NCBI RefSeq assembly: GCF_000968375.1 | Contig: NZ_CP009933.1 | Span: 310,001-374,000 of the forward strand | From: Clostridium scatologenes | GTDB lineage: Bacteria; Bacillota; Clostridia; Clostridiales; Clostridiaceae | Direction: 5' to 3' | Length of the DNA stretch: 64,000 nucleotides | In this document: piece by piece, positions 41,129 to 50,195 of the stretch | Numbering within the stretch: the stretch's first letter is position 1 | How the letters are laid out: each line of letters starts with the position of its first letter | Made by a program: the position numbers and the translations under genes | Notes under the pieces: generated by a model | What the model saw: the letters and a program-made list of their open reading frames with translations, nothing else | What the model was told of the DNA's origin: nothing | Database searches by the model: none

Positions 41129-43348
41129 ATGTATATGAATTTAAAGCTTAAAATTAAATTTATAATAATGTTTTTAATAATTGTTTTAGTAATTCCATTT
41201 AGTTGTGTTTTTGCAGAAGGAGATAATAGTTCCAGTGCAAGTTATGACATTTCAATATTTAAAGATGATCAAAAGTTGAGTTTGCCTAAAAATGTGGGTT
41301 CATATTGGTTTACAGTACCTAAAGGATTTGATATTGGAGATGATTGTTATGTTCAGCTGCATTTTACTTTTTCCAATACTTTGATTAGTACTCGTTCTAA
41401 TATTACTATGCTTATTAATGATTATCCAGTTGAAACTCAGTGGACTTATGATATTCAAAAAGCTACTTCAGGTTGGTGGAATGTGAAATTTCCAACCTCT
41501 AAATTGAAAATAGATAGTATCAATGAGATTAAATTTCAAAGTAATCAAAGATCAATAGAAGGAGATTGTGCAGATATGGACAATCCAAGCAATTGGGTTG
41601 TTTTTCATAAGGATTCAAAATTGCATATAACAGTAAATAAGTATCCTGATGCTATATTATCAAATTTTAATTTAATATATTATGATAATTTTTTGAAGAA
41701 TAATGTTTTATCTACTGATTTCATATTACCTAAAAATATAGATGATAACTGTAAAGCTGCATTATTAAAAACAAGTTCTTCTATTGGAAAGGTATCTACG
41801 GACAAGGACAATATAGAGTACGGAGTATTTAAAGAAGATGATACAGCTACAGGGAAAAATAAAGTATTTGTAGGGTTGCGTTCAGCCTTTGCTAATATTA
41901 ATAATTTTTTTAATCCAGAAGATAATAAATTATCAAAGGATGAAGGATACTTATCTATAAGACAGCAAAGTGGGAACGTTTATAATACTTTGGTAACTGG
42001 AGAAAGTAAAGCTGGATTAAATAAAGCAGTAGATTTTATGTCTGATAATAGTCTTTTAAAGCAGGTTGCAGGTGATTCAATAAAAATTAATTCTAATTTG
42101 AAATATACTCCTAGTATTAAGCCTATTAATACTAGTGGAGTTTACAAATTTTCTGATTTTGGATATTCTGATGTCAATTTGCAGGGAGCTTTTCATCAAA
42201 AATTAGATATGTCATTTATTCAACCAAAGGGAATACAAAGTCAAAAAGGTTCATATATTGATTTGAAGTTTAAGCATTCTAAAGTACTAGATTCTGATAG
42301 ATCAGCTATGACAGTATATATAAATGGAATGGCAGTAAATAGTGCAAAATTAACAGTTGCGAATGCAGAGGATGGTATTTTGAAAATTAATATACCTGAG
42401 AGTGCATTGAATTTACCAGAAATAAAAGTTTCTATAGAATGTTATAATTATTTGGGTAAAATTGATTGTTCTAAGGACTATTATGATAGTGCGTGGACTG
42501 TTATAAATTCTGATTCCAAGTTATGCTTACTTTCTAAAGAAACAAGTATTCAGCCTACTTTGCAAAAGTTTCCATTTTTTTATACAAATTATTCTGATAA
42601 AGATACTCAGGTAGCTATAGGAATGTGGAATACTTCAAACTTGTTCAATTTAAAAATAGCGTCAATATTGGCAACTCGTATTGGTCAAAATACTGGAGAG
42701 GTATTTAATTGGGAGCTACTTGGAAAAGACGGTGAATTAACAGATAAACAGAAGAACATGAATATGATATTTTTAGGGACATATGATGATGTAAAAATAC
42801 CAGAAAGTATAAAGAAACAATTGGCTATAGTACCTTCAAAAAGTGGAAATTTAGATATAAAAAAAGAAGTTAATTTAATTCCTGAAATATTAAAAAATAA
42901 AGTATTATTTCAAGTTATAAGATCACCATGGGATACTTCAAAAAGGGTGTATGTTATATTATGTGATAACAATATTAGCAGCTTACAATTGTTAGAATCT
43001 ACACTTAGTAATAGAAATATATTGTTAAAATTAGACGGACAAGTTGCTGTAGTAGATACTGATAAAAAGATTCAAACCATAAACATTAAGGAAACTGGAA
43101 GTGTTAAGGTTACTAAAACCTTATGGGAACAAATAAAGTATGCCGAATTTAAAACACATATACCATGGTGGATATTACTAATCATACTTATAGGTATCAT
43201 TTTTGGAATAGTGATGATAATTTATTTACGTAGAAGTAAGAATGAATTTAAGAAAAAAAGTGAAACATTAAAAAGACAGGAAGGTTTTTTCTATGAAGAT
43301 ATTGAAGAAGATGAAGAATCAAAGAACAATAAGGATAGACTTGAATAA
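41129..43348 (+). CDS. BcsB-like cellulose synthase subunit family protein
   Basis: 739 residues. A signal peptide (about residues 1-30) is followed by a large extracytoplasmic region with two repeats of carbohydrate-binding/flavodoxin-like domains as in BcsB. A C-terminal membrane segment I-P-W-W-I-L-L-I-I-L (about residue 688) leads to a short acidic cytoplasmic tail. It is the natural partner of the synthase encoded 62 bp upstream: BcsB guides the nascent polymer and stabilises the transport channel. No BcsC, BcsZ or cellulose-specific genes are seen, so the polymer need not be cellulose. It is the last gene of the operon. Confidence 0.82.
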   Translation: MYMNLKLKIKFIIMFLIIVLVIPFSCVFAEGDNSSSASYDISIFKDDQKLSLPKNVGSYWFTVPKGFDIGDDCYVQLHFTFSNTLISTRSNITMLINDYPVETQWTYDIQKATSGWWNVKFPTSKLKIDSINEIKFQSNQRSIEGDCADMDNPSNWVVFHKDSKLHITVNKYPDAILSNFNLIYYDNFLKNNVLSTDFILPKNIDDNCKAALLKTSSSIGKVSTDKDNIEYGVFKEDDTATGKNKVFVGLRSAFANINNFFNPEDNKLSKDEGYLSIRQQSGNVYNTLVTGESKAGLNKAVDFMSDNSLLKQVAGDSIKINSNLKYTPSIKPINTSGVYKFSDFGYSDVNLQGAFHQKLDMSFIQPKGIQSQKGSYIDLKFKHSKVLDSDRSAMTVYINGMAVNSAKLTVANAEDGILKINIPESALNLPEIKVSIECYNYLGKIDCSKDYYDSAWTVINSDSKLCLLSKETSIQPTLQKFPFFYTNYSDKDTQVAIGMWNTSNLFNLKIASILATRIGQNTGEVFNWELLGKDGELTDKQKNMNMIFLGTYDDVKIPESIKKQLAIVPSKSGNLDIKKEVNLIPEILKNKVLFQVIRSPWDTSKRVYVILCDNNISSLQLLESTLSNRNILLKLDGQVAVVDTDKKIQTINIKETGSVKVTKTLWEQIKYAEFKTHIPWWILLIILIGIIFGIVMIIYLRRSKNEFKKKSETLKRQEGFFYEDIEEDEESKNNKDRLE

Positions 43349-43460
43349 TGATTATGTTAAATACTTTGAGATTTTAGTAGAAACTTATTAAAGAATTTAA
43401 TATTAATTAAGTGAAATGAAAAAAATATCTTTAAATCTTTAAAAAATTATTAAAAAACTA

Positions 43461-43489
43461 TTGACTTATATTTATACAGTAATTATAAT
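43461..43489 (+). promoter_or_regulatory. Sigma-A-type promoter of the aspS2-gatCAB operon
   Basis: TTGACT at 43461-43466, a 17-base spacer and TATAAT at 43484-43489, followed by the T-box leader. Confidence 0.85.
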
Positions 43490-43499
43490 ATAAACATAA

Positions 43500-43795
43500 C
43501 TTGAAATGCTTAAGAAAAACAATGATAGGGAGAGTAAATATAGTTCAGATTTAGAGCGAATTCGGGAAGGTGGAAGCCGAATATGAAGATTATATTGAAG
43601 AACACCCTGGAGTATCTAACCGAAATTTTTATAAGAGTAGGCTTAGACGTATTCCCTATGTTACAAGGGATAGGTATCGATAAATAAATTTTATTATCTG
43701 TACCGATAAGAGATAGCTTTAAAGCTAAGTTAGGGTGGCACCACGGAATAGTATCCGTCCCTATACCGAAAGGTATAGAGGCGGTTTTTTATATT
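43500..43795 (+). promoter_or_regulatory. T-box riboswitch with terminator
   Basis: A long Stem I region is followed by the T-box sequence AGGGTGGCACCACGG at 43732-43746. Its terminator (43755-43790) pairs CCGTCCCTATACC with GGTATAGAGGCGG and ends in six T. The region around 43618-43624 reads AAC, C, GAA, so both an Asn codon and a Glu codon are available next to an AGTA motif. A two-codon T-box that senses tRNA-Asn and tRNA-Glu is known for the equivalent operon in Clostridium acetobutylicum. Low charging of these tRNAs should raise expression of the genes that make them. Confidence 0.93.
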
Positions 43796-43889
43796 CAAAA
43801 ATAAATTTAATTTATGCAAATGTATAAATTCCCTAATGAAGCAGTAACTCTTATTTTATTACGTATGTATTTTAAATATACGGGGTAAG

Positions 43890-43965
43890 TGTTTAAAGCT
43901 AAATTAGGGTGGCACCGCGAAGAAATTCGCCCCTGTATCTATTAGGATACAGGGGTTTTTTATTT
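43890..43965 (+). promoter_or_regulatory. Second, truncated T-box antiterminator/terminator module
   Basis: A second AGGGTGGCACCGCG lies at 43906-43919, with its own terminator CCCCTGTATC/GGATACAGGGG and T-run (43930-43963). Only about 100 bases separate it from the first terminator, too short for a Stem I, so it may read the tRNA acceptor end only or be a relic of duplication. Confidence 0.8.
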
Positions 43966-44002
43966 GAAAAAATGGAAAATATATATTTTAGGAGGCAATA
44001 TT

Positions 44003-45286
44003 ATGGAAAGATTATATGTAGAAAAAGTTAAGGAATCAGCTTCAGATGAAGTTTTAGTTCAAGGTTGGGTTCATAAAATAATTGATTTTAAAAACTTCGG
44101 TTTTGTTCATTTGAGAGATAAGACAGGAATAATCCAACTAGTGGTTGGTAAAGAACTTCTAAAAGGATTAAGACTAGAAATGAGTTTAGAAGTTGTTGGA
44201 ACTAAGGTAGCAAATGAGAAAGCTCCAGGTGAAATTGAACTACAAGTTAAAGAATTAAAGGTCTTAGGAAAAACTTATTATGATAAACTTCCAATAACAG
44301 TAAATGAAAGAAAAAGTTCAGCGCATTTGGAAACTCAATTAGATTACAGATATATAAGTTTAAGAAATCCCAAAACTAGAGCAGCTTTTAAGGTTCAACA
44401 GGAAATAGTTACAGCTTTTAGAGAATATTTATTAGAAAATGATTTTTCAGAAATTCACACACCCAAAATTTTAGGTGCAAGTACTGAAGGCGGTTCAGAA
44501 GTATTTACTATAAACTATTTTGACAAAAGAGCATTTTTAGCTCAAAGTCCACAGTTCTTTAAGCAAATGATGGTAGGAGCAGGATTTGAAAAAGTATTTG
44601 AAATAGCTCCAGCATATAGAGCAGAACTTCACAACACTTACAGACATTTAAATGAGTATATAAGTCTTGACTTAGAAATGGGATTTATAAAAGATGAAAA
44701 TGATATTATGGATTTAGAAGAAGGCTTTATGAGACACTTATTCCAGCATTTAAAAAAGACTTGCCAAAAGGAATTAGCAATGTTTGATGTAAGTCTTCCA
44801 GAAAAAGTTGAAATTCCAAGAATACCTCTTGCAGAAGCTCACAAAATACTTTTGGAAAAGTATGGTAAGAGATCTCCAGTAGGAAACATTGATGCGGAAG
44901 GAGAAGAACTTTTTGCAAAATATATAAAAGAAAAATATGATAGTGACTTTGTATTTTTAACAGCTTATCCAATTAAAAAGAGACCTATGTATGCTATGCC
45001 AGATGAAGATGGAATGACAAAGAGCTTTGACCTTATATATAAAGGACTTGAAATAACTACTGGAGGCCAAAGAATACACGATTATGAAATGTTAAAAGAA
45101 AATATAAAGAAATTTGGATTTAACCCAGAAGATTATGGCTTCTATTTAGAAAGCTTTAGATATGGAATGCCACCACACGGTGGATTGGCTATAGGACTTG
45201 AAAGAATTACAATGAAAATTCTTAACCTAAGCAATATAAGAGAAGCTACATTACTTCCAAGAGATATGAAGAGATTAGAGCCTTAG
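44003..45286 (+). CDS. aspS: Archaeal-type non-discriminating aspartyl-tRNA synthetase
   Basis: 427 residues from the ATG at 44003, preceded by TTTAGGAGGC; the frame reaches back into the terminator without a better start. It is shorter than bacterial AspRS (about 590), as the bacterial insertion domain is missing. An OB-fold anticodon domain comes first (residues 15-100, with G-W-V-H near 21). The class II core has motif 2 with F-E-I-A-P-A-Y-R-A-E near residue 205 and motif 3 with G-L-A-I-G-L-E-R. This archaeal-type enzyme is expected to charge both tRNA-Asp and tRNA-Asn with Asp. The gatCAB genes directly downstream then convert Asp-tRNA-Asn to Asn-tRNA-Asn. T-box control upstream fits this role. 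Confidence 0.92.
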   Translation: MERLYVEKVKESASDEVLVQGWVHKIIDFKNFGFVHLRDKTGIIQLVVGKELLKGLRLEMSLEVVGTKVANEKAPGEIELQVKELKVLGKTYYDKLPITVNERKSSAHLETQLDYRYISLRNPKTRAAFKVQQEIVTAFREYLLENDFSEIHTPKILGASTEGGSEVFTINYFDKRAFLAQSPQFFKQMMVGAGFEKVFEIAPAYRAELHNTYRHLNEYISLDLEMGFIKDENDIMDLEEGFMRHLFQHLKKTCQKELAMFDVSLPEKVEIPRIPLAEAHKILLEKYGKRSPVGNIDAEGEELFAKYIKEKYDSDFVFLTAYPIKKRPMYAMPDEDGMTKSFDLIYKGLEITTGGQRIHDYEMLKENIKKFGFNPEDYGFYLESFRYGMPPHGGLAIGLERITMKILNLSNIREATLLPRDMKRLEP

Positions 45287-45339
45287 GATATTTTTAAAAA
45301 TTAGAAAGTATCTTGGTTTAGAAATAGGAGGATTTAAAG

Positions 45340-45624
45340 ATGATAAGCATTGATGAGGTTAAATATATTGCAAAGCTTGCAAAACTTAAAGTTACTGACG
45401 AAGAAGCAGAAAAAATGGCTAAAGATTTTGAAGGAATATTAGGACATTTTGCATCTATAGATAAATTTGATTTAAGCGGCGTAGATTTGAATAAATATGA
45501 AGATGGATTAAAATCCTTTGTCAGAGAAGACGAAGTAAAAGTTTATGAAGAAAAGAAAAAATTATTCCAGAATGTTAAAAGCATGAGAGACGTTTACGTT
45601 GAAGTTCCAAAGATAATAGAATAA
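45340..45624 (+). CDS. gatC: Aspartyl/glutamyl-tRNA amidotransferase subunit C
   Basis: 94 residues, the standard GatC length, with Y-I-A-K-L-A-K-L near the N-terminus and the helix-loop regions that wrap round GatA. It stabilises the GatA-GatB interface of the trimeric amidotransferase. It is 53 bp after aspS and 78 bp before gatA, in the same operon. The site is AGGAGG. Confidence 0.95.
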   Translation: MISIDEVKYIAKLAKLKVTDEEAEKMAKDFEGILGHFASIDKFDLSGVDLNKYEDGLKSFVREDEVKVYEEKKKLFQNVKSMRDVYVEVPKIIE

Positions 45625-45702
45625 TTAAAGTGGAATTAAGGTGCTTTAACCTTTTAAAATGCCTTGATTCTTACTCTAATTTAAAATCAGGAGGTTGTAA
45701 AT

Positions 45703-47163
45703 ATGGAAATACAAGCTATGACAGCTTTTGAAATAAAAAAAGGTATAGAAGAAGGAAAATTTACTTCAGAAGAAATCGTAAAAAAGCTTTTTGAAAGAAT
45801 AAAAGAAGTAGATCCAAAGGTAGAAGCGTATATTACACTTTGTGAAGAAGAAGCTATAAAATCAGCTAAAGCAGTGGATGAAAAAGTTAAAAATGGAGAA
45901 AAGCTTGGGAAATTTGCAGGAGTACCTATTGCAATTAAAGATAACATATGTACAGATGGAATAAAAACTACTTGTGCTTCAAAAATGTTGGGAGATTTTA
46001 TTCCTCCATATGATGCTACTGTAATTAAAAAATTAAAGGCAGAAGATGCAGTTATCATAGGAAAAACTAATATGGATGAGTTTGCTATGGGATCTTCCAC
46101 AGAAAATTCAGCTTTTATGAAAACTAAAAATCCATGGGATTTTAAAAGAGTTCCTGGTGGATCTTCAGGTGGATCTGCTGCAGTTGTAGCAGCTGGAATT
46201 GCACCAGTGTCATTAGGTTCTGATACAGGTGGTTCAATTCGTCAGCCAGCAGCCTTTTGCGGAGTAGTTGGATTAAAGCCAACTTATGGATTAATATCAA
46301 GATTTGGACTTGTGGCTTTTGCATCATCTCTTGATCAAATAGGACCTTTTGGAAAAACAGTTGAAGATTGTGCTATGACATTAGAAACTATAGCAGGTTA
46401 TGATAAAATGGATAGTACTAGTTCAAGAAAAGAAGTTGAAACAGATTATTTAAGTGCATTAGACGGAAGTGTTAAGGGATTAAAAATAGGAGTTCCTAAG
46501 GAATTTTTTGGAAAAGGATTAAATGAAGAAATAAAAGCTTGTCTTGAAAATGTTATGGAAAAACTTAGGGAAATGGGTGCTGTTGTTGAAGAAACTACTA
46601 TGCCTATAACAGAAGAAGGACTTTCTTCTTATTATATAATATCTTCAGCAGAAGCTAGCTCAAACTTGGATAGATATGATGGAATAAGATATGGATACAG
46701 AGCTAAGGATTATGAATCTGTTGATGATTTAATGGCACAAACAAGAACAGAAGCCTTCGGAAAAGAAGTTAAGAGAAGAATTATGCTTGGAACATATGCA
46801 TTATCTTCTGGTTACTATGATGCTTATTACAATAGAGCTCAAAAACTTCGAAAAGAAATAACAAGACAGTTTAAAGAAACTCTTGAAAAATATGATTTAA
46901 TATTGAGTCCAACTTCACCTGTACTTCCATTCTTAAGTGGAGAAAAGAGTGAAAATCCTATGGAAATGTATCTTGCAGATATATACACTGTAAACATCAA
47001 CTTAGCTGGAGTTCCAGCATTGTCTCTTCCTTGCGGATTTAGTAAAGAAGGACTTCCAATAGGAATTCAAATTATAGGACCTCATTTTGGAGAAAAGAAA
47101 ATATTAAAAGCTGCTTATGCACTTGAAAAAGAACTTAAAGTGGATACTTTAGCTATAAAGTAA
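45703..47163 (+). CDS. gatA: Aspartyl/glutamyl-tRNA amidotransferase subunit A
   Basis: 486 residues, full length. The amidase signature carries the catalytic set: Lys in A-I-K-D-N near residue 80, and the Gly/Ser-rich G-G-S-S-G-G-S-A near 152 with the nucleophile in D-T-G-G-S-I-R near 176. GatA hydrolyses glutamine and passes ammonia to GatB. It follows an AGGAGG site. Together with GatB and GatC it amidates Asp-tRNA-Asn (and Glu-tRNA-Gln). Confidence 0.97.
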   Translation: MEIQAMTAFEIKKGIEEGKFTSEEIVKKLFERIKEVDPKVEAYITLCEEEAIKSAKAVDEKVKNGEKLGKFAGVPIAIKDNICTDGIKTTCASKMLGDFIPPYDATVIKKLKAEDAVIIGKTNMDEFAMGSSTENSAFMKTKNPWDFKRVPGGSSGGSAAVVAAGIAPVSLGSDTGGSIRQPAAFCGVVGLKPTYGLISRFGLVAFASSLDQIGPFGKTVEDCAMTLETIAGYDKMDSTSSRKEVETDYLSALDGSVKGLKIGVPKEFFGKGLNEEIKACLENVMEKLREMGAVVEETTMPITEEGLSSYYIISSAEASSNLDRYDGIRYGYRAKDYESVDDLMAQTRTEAFGKEVKRRIMLGTYALSSGYYDAYYNRAQKLRKEITRQFKETLEKYDLILSPTSPVLPFLSGEKSENPMEMYLADIYTVNINLAGVPALSLPCGFSKEGLPIGIQIIGPHFGEKKILKAAYALEKELKVDTLAIK

Positions 47164-47182
47164 GCAGAAGGGAGAAAAAAAT

Positions 47183-48622
47183 ATGAGTTATGAAACAATA
47201 ATTGGTTTGGAAATACACGCTGAATTAAATACAAAGACAAAAATATTTTGCAACTGTTCTACTAAGTTTGGGTCTGAACCTAACAGTAATACATGTCCAG
47301 TATGTTTAGGATTGCCAGGAACATTGCCTGTTTTAAATAAAGAAGTAATTAAATTAGCTATAAAAGCTGGTAAGGTTTTAAACTGTAAAATAAATAAGTT
47401 AAACAAAATGGATAGAAAAAATTATTTTTATCCAGACCTTACAAAATCTTATCAAATTTCTCAGTTTGATTTGCCAATCTGCAGCGGAGGATATGTTGAG
47501 TTTGAATTAGACGGAGTTAAAAAGAAAGTAAGATTAAACAGAATACACATAGAAGAAGATCCAGCAAAACTTACTCATTTGGAAGATGAACCATTTTCAT
47601 TAATAGATTATAACCGTGCGGGAATGCCACTAGCAGAAATAGTTACAGAGCCAGATATTCATTCACCAGCAGAAGCAGTAGCTTTTCTTAAGACATTAAA
47701 ATCACTGCTAGAATATGCAGAAGTATCAGATTGTAGAATGGATCAAGGATCTATGAGATGTGATGCTAATATTTCCTTAAGACCAGTTGGACAGGAAGAA
47801 TTTAATACTAAGGTAGAAATTAAAAATATAAACTCCTTTAAAGAAGTTCAAAAAGCATTGGAAAAGGAACAAAAAAGACAACAAGAGCTTTATACTTTTG
47901 GAGAAGGGGATAAAATAAAGCAGGAAACTAGAAGATGGGATAGTGGAAAGGGAAGAACTATTCCTATGAGATCTAAGGAAGATGCAGATGATTATAGATA
48001 TTTCCCAGATCCAGATTTAGTACCAATAGTTATTAGTGACGATCAGATAGAAAGTATAGAGAAAACTATTCCAGAGCTTGCACCAGAGAAGAAAGTTAGA
48101 TTTATGGAGAAATTTAAGCTTACAGAAAAAGAAGTAGATATTTTAGTTTCTGATAAGGCGTTAAGTCATTTCTATGAAGATGTTGTAGCACTTGGAGCAG
48201 ATGCAAAAACTGCTGCAAACTGGATTTTAGCTGAAGTTCTTAGAATACTTAAAGAAAAGGAAATGGAAAGCACTGACATGACTCTTAAGCCAGAAATGCT
48301 TTGTAAGCTTATAAAGCTCATAGGTGAAGGAAAGATAAGTAATACAGCAGGAAAAGAAGTATTCAATGAAATGTTTGATTCAGGAAAAGATCCTGAAGAA
48401 ATAGTAAAGGAAAAAGGACTTTCACAAATAAGTTCATCAGATGTGCTTGAAAAGATAGTATATGAAGTTTTAAGTGCTAACCCTAAATCAATAGAAGATT
48501 ATAAGAGTGGTAAACAGCAGGCAGCTGGATTCTTAATGGGGCAAGTAATGAAGGCTTCAAAGGGGCAAGCAAATCCTAAGATGGCAAAGGAACTTATTGA
48601 AACTAAATTAAAATCTATGTAG
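47183..48622 (+). CDS. gatB: Aspartyl/glutamyl-tRNA amidotransferase subunit B
   Basis: 479 residues. The N-terminal catalytic cradle has I-G-L-E-I-H-A-E-L near residue 7, and cysteines in C-N-C-S and C-P-V-C-L bind zinc. The kinase-like part carries K-N-I-N-S-F near residue 213. Residues 330-479 are the helical and YqeY-like tail (tRNA binding). It activates the carboxylate of Asp/Glu on tRNA with ATP. It is the last gene of the T-box operon, 19 bp after gatA. Confidence 0.97.
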   Translation: MSYETIIGLEIHAELNTKTKIFCNCSTKFGSEPNSNTCPVCLGLPGTLPVLNKEVIKLAIKAGKVLNCKINKLNKMDRKNYFYPDLTKSYQISQFDLPICSGGYVEFELDGVKKKVRLNRIHIEEDPAKLTHLEDEPFSLIDYNRAGMPLAEIVTEPDIHSPAEAVAFLKTLKSLLEYAEVSDCRMDQGSMRCDANISLRPVGQEEFNTKVEIKNINSFKEVQKALEKEQKRQQELYTFGEGDKIKQETRRWDSGKGRTIPMRSKEDADDYRYFPDPDLVPIVISDDQIESIEKTIPELAPEKKVRFMEKFKLTEKEVDILVSDKALSHFYEDVVALGADAKTAANWILAEVLRILKEKEMESTDMTLKPEMLCKLIKLIGEGKISNTAGKEVFNEMFDSGKDPEEIVKEKGLSQISSSDVLEKIVYEVLSANPKSIEDYKSGKQQAAGFLMGQVMKASKGQANPKMAKELIETKLKSM

Positions 48623-48628
48623 AGTAAT

Positions 48629-48674
48629 AAAAGCTATGAAATTTAGGTTCACACCGTAATTTCATAGCTTTTTA
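48629..48674. terminator. Bidirectional terminator after gatB
   Basis: AAAAGCTATGAAATT pairs with AATTTCATAGCTTTT. T-runs on both strands serve the converging gatB and modC genes. Confidence 0.88.
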
Positions 48675-48676
48675 AA

Positions 48677-49354
48677 TTATTCAACAGAAACACTGACTTC
48701 CAAATTGTTAGTATTTTCACACTCTTTGATTTTTCCATAATCTATGTGAATTATTTTATCACCTAATAAACGAGCTTCTTCAGGATTGTGTGTAACTAAA
48801 ATAATGTCTATGGAATACATCTTTTTTAACTGTAAAAATTCATCATATACTATGGATTTAGTTTGTGCATCTAGAGCTGAAAAAGGTTCATCTAAAAGAA
48901 GAACATCGGGTTTTATAGATAAGGCCCTAGCTAATGCAACTCTTTGTTTTTCACCACCTGATATTTGCTTTGGATATCTCCTTTTTAAATGATCAATATT
49001 AAAAACCTTCATAATATGTTCAATGTAGCTGGTATCTTTTAAGTTTTTGCATTGTAAGCCAAATAATATGTTTTTTTCTATGGTCATATGAGGAAAGAGA
49101 GCATAATTTTGAAATACATAACCTATATTTCTATCTTTAATTTTCATGTTTATATTTTTTTTAGAAGAAAATATAGCTTCATTACCTACGGATATTTCAC
49201 CTTTTTCAGGAGTTTTTATACCAGATATACAATCTAAAATTGTAGTTTTACCAGAACCTGAGTGTCCTTGTATAACAAGCACTTCTTTATTAAGGGAAAA
49301 ATTTACATCTAAATCAAAACAATACATCTTTTTAAATATTCTAACGTTAAGCAT
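48677..49354 (-). CDS. modC: Molybdate-type ABC importer, ATP-binding protein
   Basis: 225 residues from the ATG at 49354; the ATG at 49363 overlaps the AAGGATGG site. Walker A is G-H-S-G-S-G-K-T-T near residue 34, the signature I-S-G-G-E-K-Q-R-V near residue 125, and Walker B V-L-L-L-D-E-P-F. The C-terminal molybdate-binding TOBE/MOP domain of many ModC proteins is missing, so it is the short form. It follows modB 18 bp away. The oxyanion (molybdate, tungstate or sulfate) is not certain. Confidence 0.82.
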   Translation of the reverse strand: MLNVRIFKKMYCFDLDVNFSLNKEVLVIQGHSGSGKTTILDCISGIKTPEKGEISVGNEAIFSSKKNINMKIKDRNIGYVFQNYALFPHMTIEKNILFGLQCKNLKDTSYIEHIMKVFNIDHLKRRYPKQISGGEKQRVALARALSIKPDVLLLDEPFSALDAQTKSIVYDEFLQLKKMYSIDIILVTHNPEEARLLGDKIIHIDYGKIKECENTNNLEVSVSVE

Positions 49355-49372
49355 AAAATCCATCCTTAAATA

Positions 49373-50032
49373 TTATTTGCAGTTCCGCTTTGTCCACATG
49401 TTAAGACTATATATGGTTGTGAAACTGAAAATTAAAACTATTAACACAAGTATATTAGCAGTTCTGTTATCTCCACTTTCCACAGCAAAATATATAGCAG
49501 TAGGAATGGTTTGTGTTTTCCCTGGAATATTTCCAGCTATCATTAATGTAGCACCAAATTCTCCTAGGGCTCTAGCAAAAGATAGAACTAAACCACTTAT
49601 TATACCTGGTAAGGCCAGGGGCAATGTTATTTTAAAAAATACTTTAAGTTCACTAGCACCTAATGTTCTTGCAGCGTTTTCACAGACTTTGTCCATATTT
49701 ATGAAAGCAGCTTTGCAGCTTTGGTACATTAAAGGAAGAGAAACAACAAAGGAAGCTATACAAGCGGCAGTTAGGGTAAAGATTATGCTTTTATTAAACA
49801 TATTTAGAATAATCTTACCAATAAAACCATATTTACCCAATATCACTAAAAGACCATATCCTACAACTGAAGGCGGTAATACCATAGGTAAAATTACTAA
49901 AACTTCTAGAACATCTTTACCCTTAAAGTCGTATTTTGTAAATATTCTAGCTAAAGCAATTCCTACTATACATGTAAAAATTGTGGAAACTAAAGAAACT
50001 TTTAATGAAATAATTATTGGACTTAGTATCAT
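49373..50032 (-). CDS. modB: Molybdate-type ABC importer, permease
   Basis: 219 residues with about five membrane segments. The EAA loop has A-A-R-T-L-G-A-S near residue 140 and the conserved L-P-L-A-L-P-G-I, followed by A-R-A-L-G-E-F-G-A-T, as in ModB. The start at ATG 50032 is weakly supported (a TTG at 50041 is possible). A modA substrate-binding gene is not found upstream or downstream, so the binding protein must be encoded elsewhere. The region from 50042 to 50195 holds no gene. Confidence 0.85.
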   Translation of the reverse strand: MILSPIIISLKVSLVSTIFTCIVGIALARIFTKYDFKGKDVLEVLVILPMVLPPSVVGYGLLVILGKYGFIGKIILNMFNKSIIFTLTAACIASFVVSLPLMYQSCKAAFINMDKVCENAARTLGASELKVFFKITLPLALPGIISGLVLSFARALGEFGATLMIAGNIPGKTQTIPTAIYFAVESGDNRTANILVLIVLIFSFTTIYSLNMWTKRNCK

Positions 50033-50195
50033 ATGTAACAACCCACTTCTGTTTATTTTTCAATTCGTTATACTAATAATAGTTTAACGCAATAATCTTT
50101 TCATGTAAACAATTAAATTTGTACCAAAGCTGATATATATAAATTCCATCACTTTTTATTGAAAGAACATTGGATGATTTCAATTTCATATGATT

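Noticed and set aside
49146..50087. A 313-codon open frame on the plus strand across modC and modB
   Set aside because: It is antisense to two genes with clear ABC-transporter motifs, has no ribosome binding site and no recognisable domain.
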